Assembly: GCF_026262505.1 (NCBI RefSeq) | Contig: NC_067206.1 | Location: 35,479,896-35,543,895, forward strand | From: Trichomonas vaginalis G3 | Taxonomy: Eukaryota; Parabasalia; Trichomonadida; Trichomonadidae | Direction: 5' to 3' | Length of the DNA: 64,000 nucleotides | Shown: positions 26,473-37,363 of the stretch, piece by piece | Numbering within the stretch: the first letter of the stretch is position 1 | Layout of the letters: every line of letters begins with the position of its first letter | Translations under genes and position numbers: made by a program | Notes under the pieces: model-generated | The model's input: only the letters and a program-made list of their open reading frames with translations | Databases searched by the model: none | Told to the model about the DNA's origin: nothing

Positions 26473-26677
26473 AGTGTGCACTTACCACTTTCTGACATTC
26501 TCTCAATTATTAGATTTCACCCCAATATAAGCAGATTTTTTCTTTTCAGATTTATTTTTTATATGAACATTCAATAATAGGTCATAATATTATATCGGAT
26601 CTTCATGATAACAACGATTTGAACCTCTTTTGTCAGAAAATTTGAGAAAATTTCAAAAAATGGTAAGTGCATTCTTA
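26471..26677. mobile_element. Foldback MITE 3, about 207 bp, degenerate
   Basis: The left arm (TAAGTGTGCACTTACCACTT, then CTGACATTCTCTCAA) is MITE 1 type. The right arm (TGTCAGAAAA..., then TGGTAAGTGCATTCTTA) is a looser match. It shares the junction TTAA with MITE 2, so the three elements stand head to tail. Confidence 0.55.
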
Positions 26678-26712
26678 AGAATGCCTCTATTTTCCTTGCA
26701 TTAATATAGGAG

Positions 26713-27143
26713 GTGTGCATTGTTGAAAAGGAAGCCAAAATAACTAGATCAAGAGGTGTATCAACTAACCAGTACTTCAATGTTCTTCTTCACACCTACA
26801 TTGTATGGCCACTACCACCCGATAGATTCGAATCAGCCCCACGAAAATGTGCCCTCACAAAGTCTGGAAAGATATTTAGTTTCCTCATTACTCCATAGGC
26901 CCATCTCTTTGCCGTAAAGCACTTTGGCCATGAATACTTCTACGGTGACAATGATACAAAGTGCTGGTCCGGTATTGAGCTCGAAGATGGAGGTTCCGCC
27001 GAAACAAAATTATATCATCCTGAATCTCGTATCTATACATCAGAAATAATGGTTGGTGTTAGTCTCCAGACTGAGAACGGTCCATTCAACAGAATTACAG
27101 ATGTTTCAATAACCTTATTGAGGAGGTTTGTCATCTGGTTTTG
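26713..27143 (+). pseudogene. Gene fragment of unknown family
   Basis: The stretch is richer in GC than its surroundings and reads like coding sequence in one frame with a stop at about 26896-26898: NQYFNVLLHTYIVWPLPPDRF, then AVKHFGHEYFYGDNDTKCWSG, LYHPESRIYTSEIMVGV and NRITDVSITLLRRF. I do not recognise the family. No start or proper end is seen, so it looks like a broken copy lying between foldback elements and the ankyrin array. Confidence 0.45.
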
Positions 27144-27237
27144 AAGAAGGAAAATACTTTTAATCATTTATTTTTTCTAATGAAATTCTTCCTGGAAAAT
27201 ACCATAAAAATAAAGAATAATATCTTATATAAGAACA

Positions 27238-29952
27238 TTATTTTTTAGCACCATGTGAAATAAGAAATTCGGCAGTTTCTTTACTATTTTTCTTTGCTGC
27301 AATATGAAGTGCGGTTTCTCCATCGTTATCTTTTTCATTGATATTAGCACCATGTAAAATAAGAAGTTCAGCAGTTTCTTTAAAATTATTCCATGCTGCA
27401 ATATGAAGTGCGGTTTCTCCATTATTATCTTTTTCATTGATATTAGCACCATGTAAAATAAGAAGTTCAGCAGTTTCTTTACTATTATTCAATGCTGCAA
27501 TATGAAGCGCGGTTTCTCCATCGTTATCTTTTTCATCGATATTAGCACCATGTGAAATAAGAAATTCAGCAATTTCTTTACTATTATTCAATGCTGCAAT
27601 ATAAAGTGCGGTTTCTCCATCTTCATTTTTTTCATTGATATTAGCACCGTGTGAAATAAGAAGTTCAGCAATTTCTTTAAAATTATTCAATGCTGCAATA
27701 TAAAGTGCGGTTTCTCCATCGTTATCTTTTTCATCGATATTAGCACCATGTGAAATAAGAAATTCAGCAATTTCTTTATAATTATTCAATGCTGCAATAT
27801 AAAGTGCGGTTTCTCCATCTTCATTTTTTTCATTGATATTAGCACCATGTGAAATAAGAAGTTCAGCAGTTTCTTTACTATTATTCCATGCTGCAATATG
27901 AAGTGCGGTTTTTCCATTATTATTTTTTTCATTGATATTAGCACCATGTAAAATAAGAAGTTCAGCAGTTTCTTTAAAATTATTCCATGCTGCAATATGA
28001 AGTGCGGTTTCTCCATTATTATCTTTTTCATTGATATTAGCACCATGTAAAATAAGAAGTTCAGCAGTTTCTTTACTATTATTCAATGCTGCAATATGAA
28101 GCGCGGTTTCTCCATCGTTATCTTTTTCATCGATATTAGCACCATGTGAAATAAGAAATTCAGCAATTTCTTTATAATTATTCAATGCTGCAATATAAAG
28201 TGCGGTTTCTCCATCTTCATTTTTTTCATTGATATTAGCACCATGTGAAATAAGAAGTTCAGCAGTTTCTTTATAATTATTCAATGCTGCAATATAAAGT
28301 GCGGTTTCTCCATCTTCATTTTTTTCATTGATATTAGCACCGTGTGAAATAAGAAGTTCAGCAATTTCTTTAAAATTATTCAATGCTGCAATATAAAGTG
28401 CGGTTTCTCCATCGTTATCTTTTTCATCGATATTAGCACCATGTGAAATAAGAAATTCAGCAATTTCTTTATAATTATTCAATGCTGCAATATAAAGTGC
28501 GGTTTCTCCATCTTCATTTTTTTCATTGATATTAGCACCATGTGAAATAAGAAATTCAGCAATTTCTTTATAATTATTCAATGCTGCAATATAAAGTGCG
28601 GTTTCTCCATCTTCATTTTTTTCATTGATATTAGCACCATGTGAAATAAGAAGTTCAGCAGTTTCTTTATAATTATTCAATGCTGCAATATAAAGTGCGG
28701 TTTCTCCATCTTCATTTTTTTCATTGATATTAGCACCATGTGAAATAAGAAGTTCAGCAGTTTCTTTATAATTATTCCATGCTGCAATATGAAGTGCGGT
28801 TTTTCCATTATTATTTTTTTCATTGATATTAGCACCATGTAAAATAAGAAGTTCAGCAGTTTCTTTAAAATTATTCCATGCTGCAATATGAAGTGCGGTT
28901 TCTCCATTATTATCTTTTTCATTGATATTAGCACCATGTAAAATAAGAAGTTCAGCAGTTTCTTTACTATTATTCAATGCTGCAATATGAAGTGCGGTTT
29001 CTCCATTATTATCTTTTTCATTGATATTAGCACCATGTAAAATAGAAGTTCAGCAGTTTCTTTACTATTATTCAATGCTGCAATATGAAGCGCGGTTTCT
29101 CCATCGTTATCTTTTTCATCGATATTAGCACCATGTGAAATAAGAAATTCAGCAATTTCTTTATAATTATTCAATGCTGCAATATAAAGTGCGGTTTCTC
29201 CATCTTCATTTTTTTCATTGATATTAGCACCATGTGAAATAAGAAGTTCAGCAGTTTCTTTATAATTATTCAATGCTGCAATATAAAGTGCGGTTTCTCC
29301 ATCTTCATTTTTTTCATTGATATTAGCACCGTGTGAAATAAGAAGTTCAGCAATTTCTTTAAAATTATCCAATACTGCATTATAAAGTGCGGTTTTTCCA
29401 TCGTTATCTTTTTCATCGATATTAGCACCATGTGAAATAAGAAATTCAGCAATTTCTTTATAATTATTCAATGCTGCAATATAAAGTGCGGTTTCTCCAT
29501 CTTCATTTTTTCATTGATATTAGCACCATGTGAAATAAGAAATTCAGCAATTTCTTTATAATTATTCAATGCTGCAATATAAAGTGCGGTTTCTCCATCT
29601 TCATTTTTTTCATTGATATTAGCACCATGTGAAATAAGAAGTTCAGCAGTTTCTTTATAATTATTCAATGCTGCAATATAAGTGCGGTTTTCCATCTATT
29701 TTTTTTTCATTGATATTAGCACCATGTGAAATAAGAAGTTCAGCAGTTTCTTTATAATTATTCATGCTGCAATATGAAGTGCGGTTTTTCCATTATTATT
29801 TTTTTCATTGATATTAGCACCATGTAAATAAGAAGTTCAGCAGTTTCTTTAAAATTATTCCATGCTGCAATATGAAGTGCGGTTCTCCATTATTATCTTT
29901 TTCATTGATATTAGCACCATGTAAAATAAGAAGTTCAGCAGTTTCTTTACTA
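27238..29952 (-). pseudogene. Continuation of the ankyrin array in further open blocks
   Basis: The 99-bp ankyrin units continue without a gap, in open blocks at 29468-29695, 28974-29471 and 27238-28977 that lie in different frames. The switches come from single missing bases within otherwise identical units, for example a T run one base short near 29506 and missing bases near 29680-29700, 29765, 29826, 29884 and 29043. The last block ends with a natural-looking terminator, EFLISHGAKK. The whole array from 31100 to 27238 has about 39 units. Either the gene is recently broken or the consensus is imperfect in the repeat. Confidence 0.7.
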
Positions 29953-31100
29953 TTATTCAATGCTGCAATATGAAGCGCGGTTTCTCCATCGTTTCTTTTT
30001 CATCGATATTAGCACCATGTGAAATAAGAAATTCAGCAATTTCTTTATATTATTCAATGCTGCAATATGAAGTGCGGTTTCTCCATCTTCATTTTTTTCA
30101 TTGATATTAGCACCATGTGAAATAAGAAGTTCAGCAGTTTCTTTATAATTATTCAATGCTGCAATATAAAGTGCGGTTTCTCCATCTTCATTTTTTTCAT
30201 TGATATTAGCACCGTGTGAAATAAGAAGTTCAGCAATTTCTTTAAAATTATCCAATACTGCATTATAAAGTGCGGTTTTTCCATAGTTATTTTTTTCATC
30301 GATATTAGCACTGTGTGAAATAAGAAGTTCAGCAGTTTCTTTACTATTATTCCATGCTGCAATATAAAGTGCGGTTTCTCCATTGTTATCTTTTTCATCG
30401 ATATTAGCACTGTGTGAAATAAGAAATTCGGCAGTTTCTTTAAAATTATTCCATGCTGCAATATGAAGTGCGGTTTCTCCATTATTATCTTTTTCATCGA
30501 TATTAGCACTGTGTGAAATAAGAAGTTCAGCAGTTTCTTTACTATTATTCCATGCTGCAATATGAAGTGCGGTTTCTCCATTATTATTTTTTTCATTGAT
30601 ATTAGCACCATGTAAAATAAGAAGTTCAGCAGTTTCTTTAAAATTATTCCATGCTGCAATATGAAGTGCGGTTTCTCCATTATTATCTTTTTCATCGATA
30701 TTAGCACCATGTAAAATAAGAAGTTCAGCAGTTTCTTTACTATTATTCAATGCTGCAATATGAAGCGCGGTTTCTCCATCGTTATCTTTTTCATCGATAT
30801 TAGCACCATGTGAAATAAGAAATTCAGCAATTTCTTTACTATTATTCAATGCTGCAATATAAAGTGCGGTTTCTCCATCGTTATCTTTTTCATCGATATT
30901 AGCACCATGTGAAATAAGAAGTTCAGCAGTTTCTTTATAATTATTCAATGCTGCAATATAAAGTGCGGTTTCTCCATCTTCATTTTTTTCATTGATATTA
31001 GCACCATGTGAAATAAGAAGTTCAGCAGTTTCTTTATAATTATTCCATGCTGCAATATGAAGTGCGGTTTTTCCATTATTATTTTTTTCATTGATATTTG
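27238..31100 (-). repeat. 99-bp coding tandem repeat, about 39 copies
   Basis: Each unit encodes one ankyrin repeat. There are a few variant types (NEDGETALYIAALNNYKE, NNNGKTALHIAAWNNFKE, DNDGETALHIAALNNSKE) that occur in the same order in several blocks, so the array grew by duplicating runs of several units rather than single ones. Near-identical synonymous sites show recent expansion or gene conversion. Confidence 0.8.
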
Positions 31101-32007
31101 CGCCAAGTGATAGGAAATATTCACAAAGGGATGGAAAATTAAATAGCGGTGTATAAACAAAACATTTGTTTATATCATTAGTTTGATCGAAATAAACTAA
31201 AAATGATTCAAGATTCTTATGTTTTCCGCAATAATTTAAGTTGATCTCTATTTTGTGCTCATTCATCAAAAATGTAACAAAATCAATGTCGTGTGAAGTA
31301 ATTGCATATTCCATACATTTTTCATTTGGTTTTTGATATTTCAAACATTCACTCATGATTTCTTGATTTCCTCCTAAAAATGAAAATCTGAGACATTTTT
31401 GAGTTATTTCTGACTTAAATTTAGTTCTTAATAACTTGAAACAATCAACTGCTCCATGGTAACAACATAATTCAAGTAATGAATATCCTTTCTTAGAATG
31501 TGGATATAAATGGCTTTGAAGTGTTTGATCTTTATCAAATTCATCTCTTTCAGTGAATACGATAAATTTTTCTTTGTCATTATACATAATTGCTCTGTAA
31601 ATTGTATTTTCTGTATGAATATCGAGATTTTCTGAATTATCTTCTTCAAAATTGGCAGATTTGTCTAATTTAATTCCAAATTCTTTATAAAACAGTATGT
31701 TTGGAATATACATGAGTTTGTTGACTTCTTCCACATGATATTCATCATATATGAGTTTGGCAAGAAATAAATATGACTTTGCATAGCGATTGTTGTAGGG
31801 AATGATATCTAAAATATCGCGTATCATTGTTTGAGGTGGAAATTTCTTTGAATCAATCAATTCTGTTTTGATCATTTTGTAAATCTTGTTTAATTCTTCT
31901 TCCTTTTCCGTTTTTAGCTGATACAATGCAAGACATGAATCGATATAGTATTTGTAGATACTTCGCAATTTGTTGTATTTGCTTGGATCAACGTCTTGGT
32001 CAGACAT
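29953..32007 (-). CDS. DUF + ankyrin repeat protein with near-identical repeats, 684 aa
   Basis: It starts at ATG 32007 (MSDQDVDPSKYNKLRSIYKYYID), rather than the TTG 15 nt upstream. The leader domain (1-300) parallels that of the paralogue at 19414-21234: IYRAIMYNDKEKFI, SLLELCCYHGAVDCFKLLR, CMEYAITSHDIDFVTFLMNE. About eleven ankyrin repeats of 33 residues (99 bp) follow, almost identical even at the DNA level (GANINEKNEDGETALYIAAL). The open frame stops at 29953, but the repeat array runs on in the same direction to 27238. If the later interruptions are sequencing errors, the real protein would be about 1590 residues; if not, the gene is truncated. Ankyrin surfaces usually bind proteins. 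Confidence 0.75.
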   Translation of the reverse strand: MSDQDVDPSKYNKLRSIYKYYIDSCLALYQLKTEKEEELNKIYKMIKTELIDSKKFPPQTMIRDILDIIPYNNRYAKSYLFLAKLIYDEYHVEEVNKLMYIPNILFYKEFGIKLDKSANFEEDNSENLDIHTENTIYRAIMYNDKEKFIVFTERDEFDKDQTLQSHLYPHSKKGYSLLELCCYHGAVDCFKLLRTKFKSEITQKCLRFSFLGGNQEIMSECLKYQKPNEKCMEYAITSHDIDFVTFLMNEHKIEINLNYCGKHKNLESFLVYFDQTNDINKCFVYTPLFNFPSLCEYFLSLGANINEKNNNGKTALHIAAWNNYKETAELLISHGANINEKNEDGETALYIAALNNYKETAELLISHGANIDEKDNDGETALYIAALNNSKEIAEFLISHGANIDEKDNDGETALHIAALNNSKETAELLILHGANIDEKDNNGETALHIAAWNNFKETAELLILHGANINEKNNNGETALHIAAWNNSKETAELLISHSANIDEKDNNGETALHIAAWNNFKETAEFLISHSANIDEKDNNGETALYIAAWNNSKETAELLISHSANIDEKNNYGKTALYNAVLDNFKEIAELLISHGANINEKNEDGETALYIAALNNYKETAELLISHGANINEKNEDGETALHIAALNNIKKLLNFLFHMVLISMKKKRWRNRASYCSIE

Positions 32008-32545
32008 TAATAATTTTTGCAAAAGACATATTTGTATTTTACCATATAAAATATCCCTAAAATTTATTGGTAGAAAAAAATACTATCTTATACATGTGGA
32101 AAACAATGACAATAAAGATTTCGGATATAAATTATGAATTTTGATTAAGTTCATGGATATGAAATGATACAGTAACAATGGAAAAGCCGTTTACAATAGA
32201 ATTTTCATCAAGATACTTGATTTATTAAAGATTTTTTTTGCCAATCATTCTAAATCAATTGATTCTTGGAATATAGATAAAAGGATATATTTAATTAATA
32301 AAAATATTTCGTACAATCTCTTTTTTTCGGTCAAAGAACAAGCATATCTTATTGTCCGAAAGAGTTAAATAAAGTTTTATGATCTATACATAAGCTTGTC
32401 TAGTAGGTGATTTTTCGCCAGAACCGGAGATTCTTTCAAAAAATTTCGGGCCTCGGGCGATAAATCTCCCTCGGCCAAAATGCACATCAATTTATAGTCA
32501 GAGGCAATCAATTCCCAAAGAGCCCTTTTTTTCTTTCTTATTTTT

Positions 32546-33416
32546 TATTACTGTCAGTGATTTTGAATGGGTATTTTAACTTTGAGTGGCCACATTGAGT
32601 TTTTGAGGTCGATATTTTTGGCCTATTTTAAAATATTTAGAATGACCATTCAGCCAGGGCGCTTATAGAAGCATCAGATAATGGGTGGTCGGATAGCTCG
32701 AAACGTGACAAAGTTGTCCAAAATAATATTTTTAAAGATAAATCTAAAATTTCTTTTATATAAATAGTGATAAGTTAGAATATTAAGTTTGAGTGAGATT
32801 TTTGAAAAATTTCCTAAAAGTGATTTTGGGAAGCCAAAATTATAATAAATATTAATAAATGCTAATTTAAACGCTAAATCAAAATAAAAAATATAAGGTA
32901 ATTTTCGTGGGTTAAAAATCAAAATCATATTCTTGATTTTTATTTAATATTTATATTCCTGTAGTTAAATGAAATAAATTTATCCATATCATTTGAGGAG
33001 AATTGCATGAATTAGAAAATTGGCGGGGTTTAGCGATCTTAAATTCTCTTTTATAGAAATATTTGAATTGATTATAGCTTAGCTGGATAACATCCCGATC
33101 AAGTTCGATTCTAGTTTTTGTTATTATTTTTTTTCCTTTTCCCTTCCTAAGCGAAATTTTAAGGGGTAAAGTTGTTAAATCCATACATATACTTATGTTA
33201 ATGTATAATATATGTAACTTCTGATATTTTATGCTGAATCTCAAAAAATATTTATTTGATTTTCATTAATTTCGACAAAAAAATGTTCTAAATACTATAT
33301 ATATTTTATATGCATACTGAAACGTCCCTATTATGGACTTTGCCAATTTAGGTCCATGAAAATTCAATATAGCACACTAAAGCCGCAATACCCATTCAAA
33401 ATCACTGATAGTATTA
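32546..33416. mobile_element. Non-autonomous inverted-repeat element, about 870 bp
   Basis: The left end (32546-32575) contains GTCAGTGATTTTGAATGGGT and the right end (33387-33416) its reverse complement, with about 3 mismatches in 30 bp. CAGTG-type ends in a TA-rich flank resemble pogo/Tc1 group elements. The interior has no coding sequence beyond short chance frames. The spacer to the left (32100-32545) and right (33417-33710) holds no gene that I can see. Confidence 0.55.
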
Positions 33417-33710
33417 TTTTTTTTATTTCTTATTTTTTTGCACATTTATCTGTTTATATCTTTAAAGCACTATCATTATATTTCATAGATTACAATTTGT
33501 GTGAATATATGGGTATATTTTAAAATATCCTAAAGCAAAGAGAGAATTTAATTCTAAATATGAAATCTAGAGATTCCATGTTAATCATTCAAGAATCACT
33601 TACTTACATCTCAGGTTTTACTCTAAACAAGCTGGTTTGACCAGTTAGGAACTCATTTATCATTTTCCGTTATGTAACAGAAAAAAAATAAATTTTTTCA
33701 AACAAAAAAT

Positions 33711-34127
33711 ATGAGTGAAAAACAGCTTCCAAATCCAGTAAATCCGCATTCAAAAGTACTCAAGTTTAAGAAGACAAAGGGTGAACCAGCAGATTCAACA
33801 ACTTTAATGGGCGTTATTAACTTATACAGAAAACAATTCGGACAAGATACACTTGAAGTTGATAATTTTCTAGCTCAATATATTCCAGCAGCAATAGAGA
33901 ACAAACAGTTGAAAATAGTGAAGCCAAACGAAATAACAATTCAGCATTCAGTGATTGTTGATAACTTTAAAGGACAGACTGCACTTGCATTTATAAAATC
34001 ATGGATTAGAGAATCGGATAAATTAAATGCATTATTATCACCTGGAAATTGCGGATATATAGATATTGTTCAGCCAAAAGAAGGAATTCAAAAGCTTGTA
34101 CTTATTATTGCATTAATATACAAATAA
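33711..34127 (+). CDS. CAP/SCP-like small protein, 138 aa
   Basis: The pattern LMGVINLYRKQFGQDTLEVDNFLAQY matches the first part of a CAP (YkwD/CRISP) domain ('N-x-x-R-x-x-x-G-x-x-x-L-x-x-D-x-x-L'). AFIKSWIRESDKLNALLSPGNCGYIDIV matches its later part (Trp, then 'L-x-P-G ... G'), followed by a final strand, LVLIIALIYK. No signal peptide is visible, unlike many secreted CAP proteins, so it may be cytosolic. The match is by pattern only. The frame is intact and ends in TAAATT. Confidence 0.45.
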   Translation: MSEKQLPNPVNPHSKVLKFKKTKGEPADSTTLMGVINLYRKQFGQDTLEVDNFLAQYIPAAIENKQLKIVKPNEITIQHSVIVDNFKGQTALAFIKSWIRESDKLNALLSPGNCGYIDIVQPKEGIQKLVLIIALIYK

Positions 34128-34544
34128 ATTTAGTTGTTCTGTCATTTAACCTTTCTTCTATTAGCAGATTTTTCTAAATATATTCTTGTTTTTTTATAAT
34201 TATTACCTTTTATATAAATGCTTTAACTGATATTTTCATGATTGAATGATCCCAATTTAAAATTATGCTTTGGAAATGCTATAATAAAATTGAGTTGAAA
34301 TCTTCAATTCAAATCAGAAATGCTGAGGTTCTATATAAACTAACTGTTTTATTGCATGCAAACGTAAAAAGATGGCCATCATTCGCAACCTTTTCTTATT
34401 TGATCAAAGATTTCCGATTCGAAAAACATAAGTAATCGGGTTTATGTTCATATTTCAATATATATTATAAATCCATTAAATTGTTGGAAGAAAATTAGTC
34501 TGAATATGAGCTAAGGCTGTATCCGGATACGACGGTTTTTTCAA

Positions 34545-35747
34545 ATGATTTTGTTTGCATCTCTTTGCCTTTTTGGTCTTTTCCGAAATTGGGCAAATAA
34601 GGCAGATAGAACGACAATAGCAACAGATACCACCAAATCATCAAATGAATTAAATTCTTTACACGATTTTAAAAATGAAATTTCTGAAAACAATATGGAC
34701 GAATTAGATGCATATCTTTTAGAAGTATCTAGCTCATCATCAAGTTCTTCTACACAAGAAAGTCCAGGAACGGACCCAACTGAAGATTCAAATTCTAGTT
34801 CTGCAACTGAAACTTCATCCTCACCTTCTACAACAGAATCTTCATCACCATCAACATCAGAATCTCCGTCATCTTCTAGTTCAGAGTTAGATCCAACTCC
34901 TTCATCAGAAAGCATTCCACCTCTAACTCCATTTGATACGATGTTTACGACTCCTTTAATCACTCCTCATTTCACCACACCTGCCGATACACCATTCTCA
35001 ACAGCCTTTTCCACAGCTCATTCTACTCCTCATACAACGCCTTACTCAACATGGCACTCTACCCCCCATTCTACCCCACATTCCACAGCGCATTCTACCC
35101 CAGATTCCACCATGCATTCTACGCCTCATTCCACTCCAGATTCTACCATGCATTCTACTCCTCATTCCACTCCAGATTCAACAATGCACTCTACACCGCA
35201 TTCTACTCCAGACTCAACTATGCATTCGACACCTCATTCAACACCACATTCAACACCGGATTCTACCATGCATTCTACACCACATTCTACTCCAGATTCC
35301 ACAATGCACTCTACCCCTCATTCTACGCCAGATTCCACAATGCACTCTACCCCTCATTCTACGCCAGATTCTACTATGCATTCAACACCTCATTCGACTC
35401 CTCACTCTACTCCTCATTCTACACCACACTCAACACCTCATTCAACTCCAGCTTCTACACCACACTCAACACCTCATTCAACTCCAGCTTCTACACCTGC
35501 ATCCACTCCAGCAACAACTCCTGCTGATACACCAGCAATCACAGAGAATGAAGCTGCACAAGCATTCGGAAGTACAACATTCATTGTTCCGATGACTATT
35601 GTTTTGATTGTTACCATTTCTCTTATTGTTGTTTTTGCACTCATTGCCATCAAAGTTGTTGGAGGTGGTAACGAAAAGTCTCATTCTGATGACTCTTGGC
35701 ATGATCCTCTTCATTATGCAATTGATTCTGAGCTTATTGATGCTTAA
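34545..35747 (+). CDS. Mucin-like Ser/Thr/Pro/His-rich membrane protein, 400 aa
   Basis: This is a type I surface protein by layout. A hydrophobic start (MILFASLCLFGLF) could be a signal peptide. Then comes an acidic Ser/Thr-rich stretch (about 60-130), about 180 residues of short repeats of the form H-S-T-P-(H/D)-S-T-(P/M), a PAST-rich stalk, one transmembrane helix (FIVPMTIVLIVTISLIVVFALIAI near residues 345-370) and a 30-residue acidic cytoplasmic tail. The dense Ser/Thr would carry O-glycans or phosphosaccharide. His every few residues is unusual and might bind metal (inference). The repeat unit is 12 or 24 bp in DNA and variable, so length polymorphism between strains is likely. Confidence 0.75.
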   Translation: MILFASLCLFGLFRNWANKADRTTIATDTTKSSNELNSLHDFKNEISENNMDELDAYLLEVSSSSSSSSTQESPGTDPTEDSNSSSATETSSSPSTTESSSPSTSESPSSSSSELDPTPSSESIPPLTPFDTMFTTPLITPHFTTPADTPFSTAFSTAHSTPHTTPYSTWHSTPHSTPHSTAHSTPDSTMHSTPHSTPDSTMHSTPHSTPDSTMHSTPHSTPDSTMHSTPHSTPHSTPDSTMHSTPHSTPDSTMHSTPHSTPDSTMHSTPHSTPDSTMHSTPHSTPHSTPHSTPHSTPHSTPASTPHSTPHSTPASTPASTPATTPADTPAITENEAAQAFGSTTFIVPMTIVLIVTISLIVVFALIAIKVVGGGNEKSHSDDSWHDPLHYAIDSELIDA

Positions 35748-36232
35748 TTGTGTATTTTAGTTATTTATATCTTTTTTATTTTGTTCAAATTTTAAATTGT
35801 AGGTTCTCTCGTTTACGAAATTATAATTTTTCAAATTTTTTCATATGGAATAGGATTTTGAAGTAATTACCATAATAATCTAGTGAAAAGATGATATTTT
35901 CTACAAAGTCATGTCATAAAAGCATATAATTAGATGATATCTTATTTAAAATTATGAATCCTATTTGAATTGTGATAATTTTGGAGAGCAAATTAATGAT
36001 ATTTCCTTGAGTGTGGTAATTGTATGATAAATATAAGTAGAATTCTTCACAATTGAAAGAAAATTTTATCGAAATCAGAGAAATGAATGAATAACGAATG
36101 AAAACATATACATCATAAAGTAAAGATACTCTGAGGCTCTATTGCTAGAGTGTTAAATCTACGAGAGAATGCTCTGGAATATGTTCTAGAAATTGAGATG
36201 TTTTTAGCGGTTTTTTCGTCCTTTTTGGCCCA

Positions 36233-36826
36233 ATGCCTCGTCCAGTTCTTCATCAGGAACACTTCAAGATTCCAGAGAACATCAAGTGCACAGTTAAGTC
36301 TGGTGTTGTCACAATCGAACACCAAGATCCAAAGGATAAGAAGACAAGCAAGCTCGTCAAGGATCTTTCCCACCTCAAGCTTGACTTCGAATACGATGAA
36401 AATGATCACCAGATTGTTGCCCGCTGCTGGTTCGGTAACCGTAAGCTCCTTGCCCGCATTGGTACACTCTTCGGCATCGTCAAGAACATGATCACCGGTG
36501 TTACACTCGGCTGGCGTTATAAGATGCACTTCGTTTACTCCCACTTCCCAATCAAGCACACATGCTCTGAGGATGGCCGTACATTCGACTTCAATGGTTT
36601 CATGGGTCACAAGGAACACAAGATTGTTACAGCTCCAGAAGGCGTTAGAATCTGGTCCAACGAATCTGTTGCTAAGGATGAAATCAACATCGAAGGTGCC
36701 AACCTCGAAGATGTTTCCCTCGTCTGCGGCCAGATCCACCAGCTTACAAAGATCAAAGATAAGGATCTTCGTAAGTTCCTCGATGGTATCTACGTCCAGC
36801 ACATCGAACACCTCAAGGAGGAATAA
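36233..36826 (+). CDS. RPL9: Large-subunit ribosomal protein uL6 (L9), 197 aa
   Basis: The sequence follows eukaryotic L9 along its whole length: an early IPENIKCTVKSGVVTIEHQDP, then TLFGIVKNMITGVTLGWRYKMHFVYSHFPI (the conserved 'MI-x-GVT-x-G(F/W)-x-YKM' signature) and KDKDLRKFLDGIYVQHIE at the C-terminus. It sits at the base of the factor-binding stalk of the 60S subunit. Codons end in C or G far more often than in neighbouring genes (for example CTC, AAG, ATC), as expected for a very highly expressed gene. The ATG at 36233 gives MPRPVL; the stop is followed by TAAATAA. Confidence 0.92.
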   Translation: MPRPVLHQEHFKIPENIKCTVKSGVVTIEHQDPKDKKTSKLVKDLSHLKLDFEYDENDHQIVARCWFGNRKLLARIGTLFGIVKNMITGVTLGWRYKMHFVYSHFPIKHTCSEDGRTFDFNGFMGHKEHKIVTAPEGVRIWSNESVAKDEINIEGANLEDVSLVCGQIHQLTKIKDKDLRKFLDGIYVQHIEHLKEE

Positions 36827-37363
36827 ATAAATTATAGATATTTATTTGGTAAATTACTATAGCACAACTTACTTTTTATCTATTAATTAATCACTTATTC
36901 ATGGCTTCTCAAAGTAAAATAATGAAATATATCTTTTTCAATCTTGAAATAAAGAGATTGATAGTAGTCTCAATGATTACGATGTATTGTATATATGATA
37001 ACTATTCTCTCAGATACAGTTCATGATTTGCTCATTTGAGTGAAAGAAATAATAGTAGGATTAGCACCATTTCTGCATGCCAATAATCTATGTCAATTAC
37101 AATGATAACTTAGCATGTCTTCATTTTGAGTAGTGAACAAGTGATTTAATCTTCGTAATTTGATATCAAGTAAGTGGCAGAAATTGGTAGACTGGAAATG
37201 GAGTAATGTGGAATATGTGTTGATGACAGATAATGAAAGTTAATAGAAGAACTTCAAATTTTTCAAAAAATGAAAAAATAAAAAAAGATGTCAGTTTCAT
37301 ATTTAGAATATTTTCGTATCACGATTAAAAATCAAAGTTTTATAATCTTTTAAAGTAACCACT

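Noticed and set aside
26713-26898. Intact small gene of 61 aa
   Set aside because: Coding character continues past the stop in the same frame, so it is better read as a broken fragment of a longer gene.
27225-31160. Several 60-185 aa minus frames reading MVLISMKK...HFILQH
   Set aside because: They are a shifted frame of the ankyrin units and recur with each 99-bp period.
33417-33710. Possible promoter region with structured RNA
   Set aside because: I see only AT-rich sequence and weak TCATTT matches; nothing specific.
35051-35527. 158-aa frame rich in Phe, Tyr and Ser
   Set aside because: It is a shifted frame of the mucin-like repeat region on the same strand.
34541-35714. Minus-strand acidic and Asn-rich frames opposite the mucin-like gene
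   Set aside because: They are antisense shadows of Ser/Thr codon repeats, with no promoter or family.
36113-36811. 232-aa minus frame opposite the L9 gene
   Set aside because: It is an antisense shadow caused by biased codon use of a highly expressed ribosomal gene.
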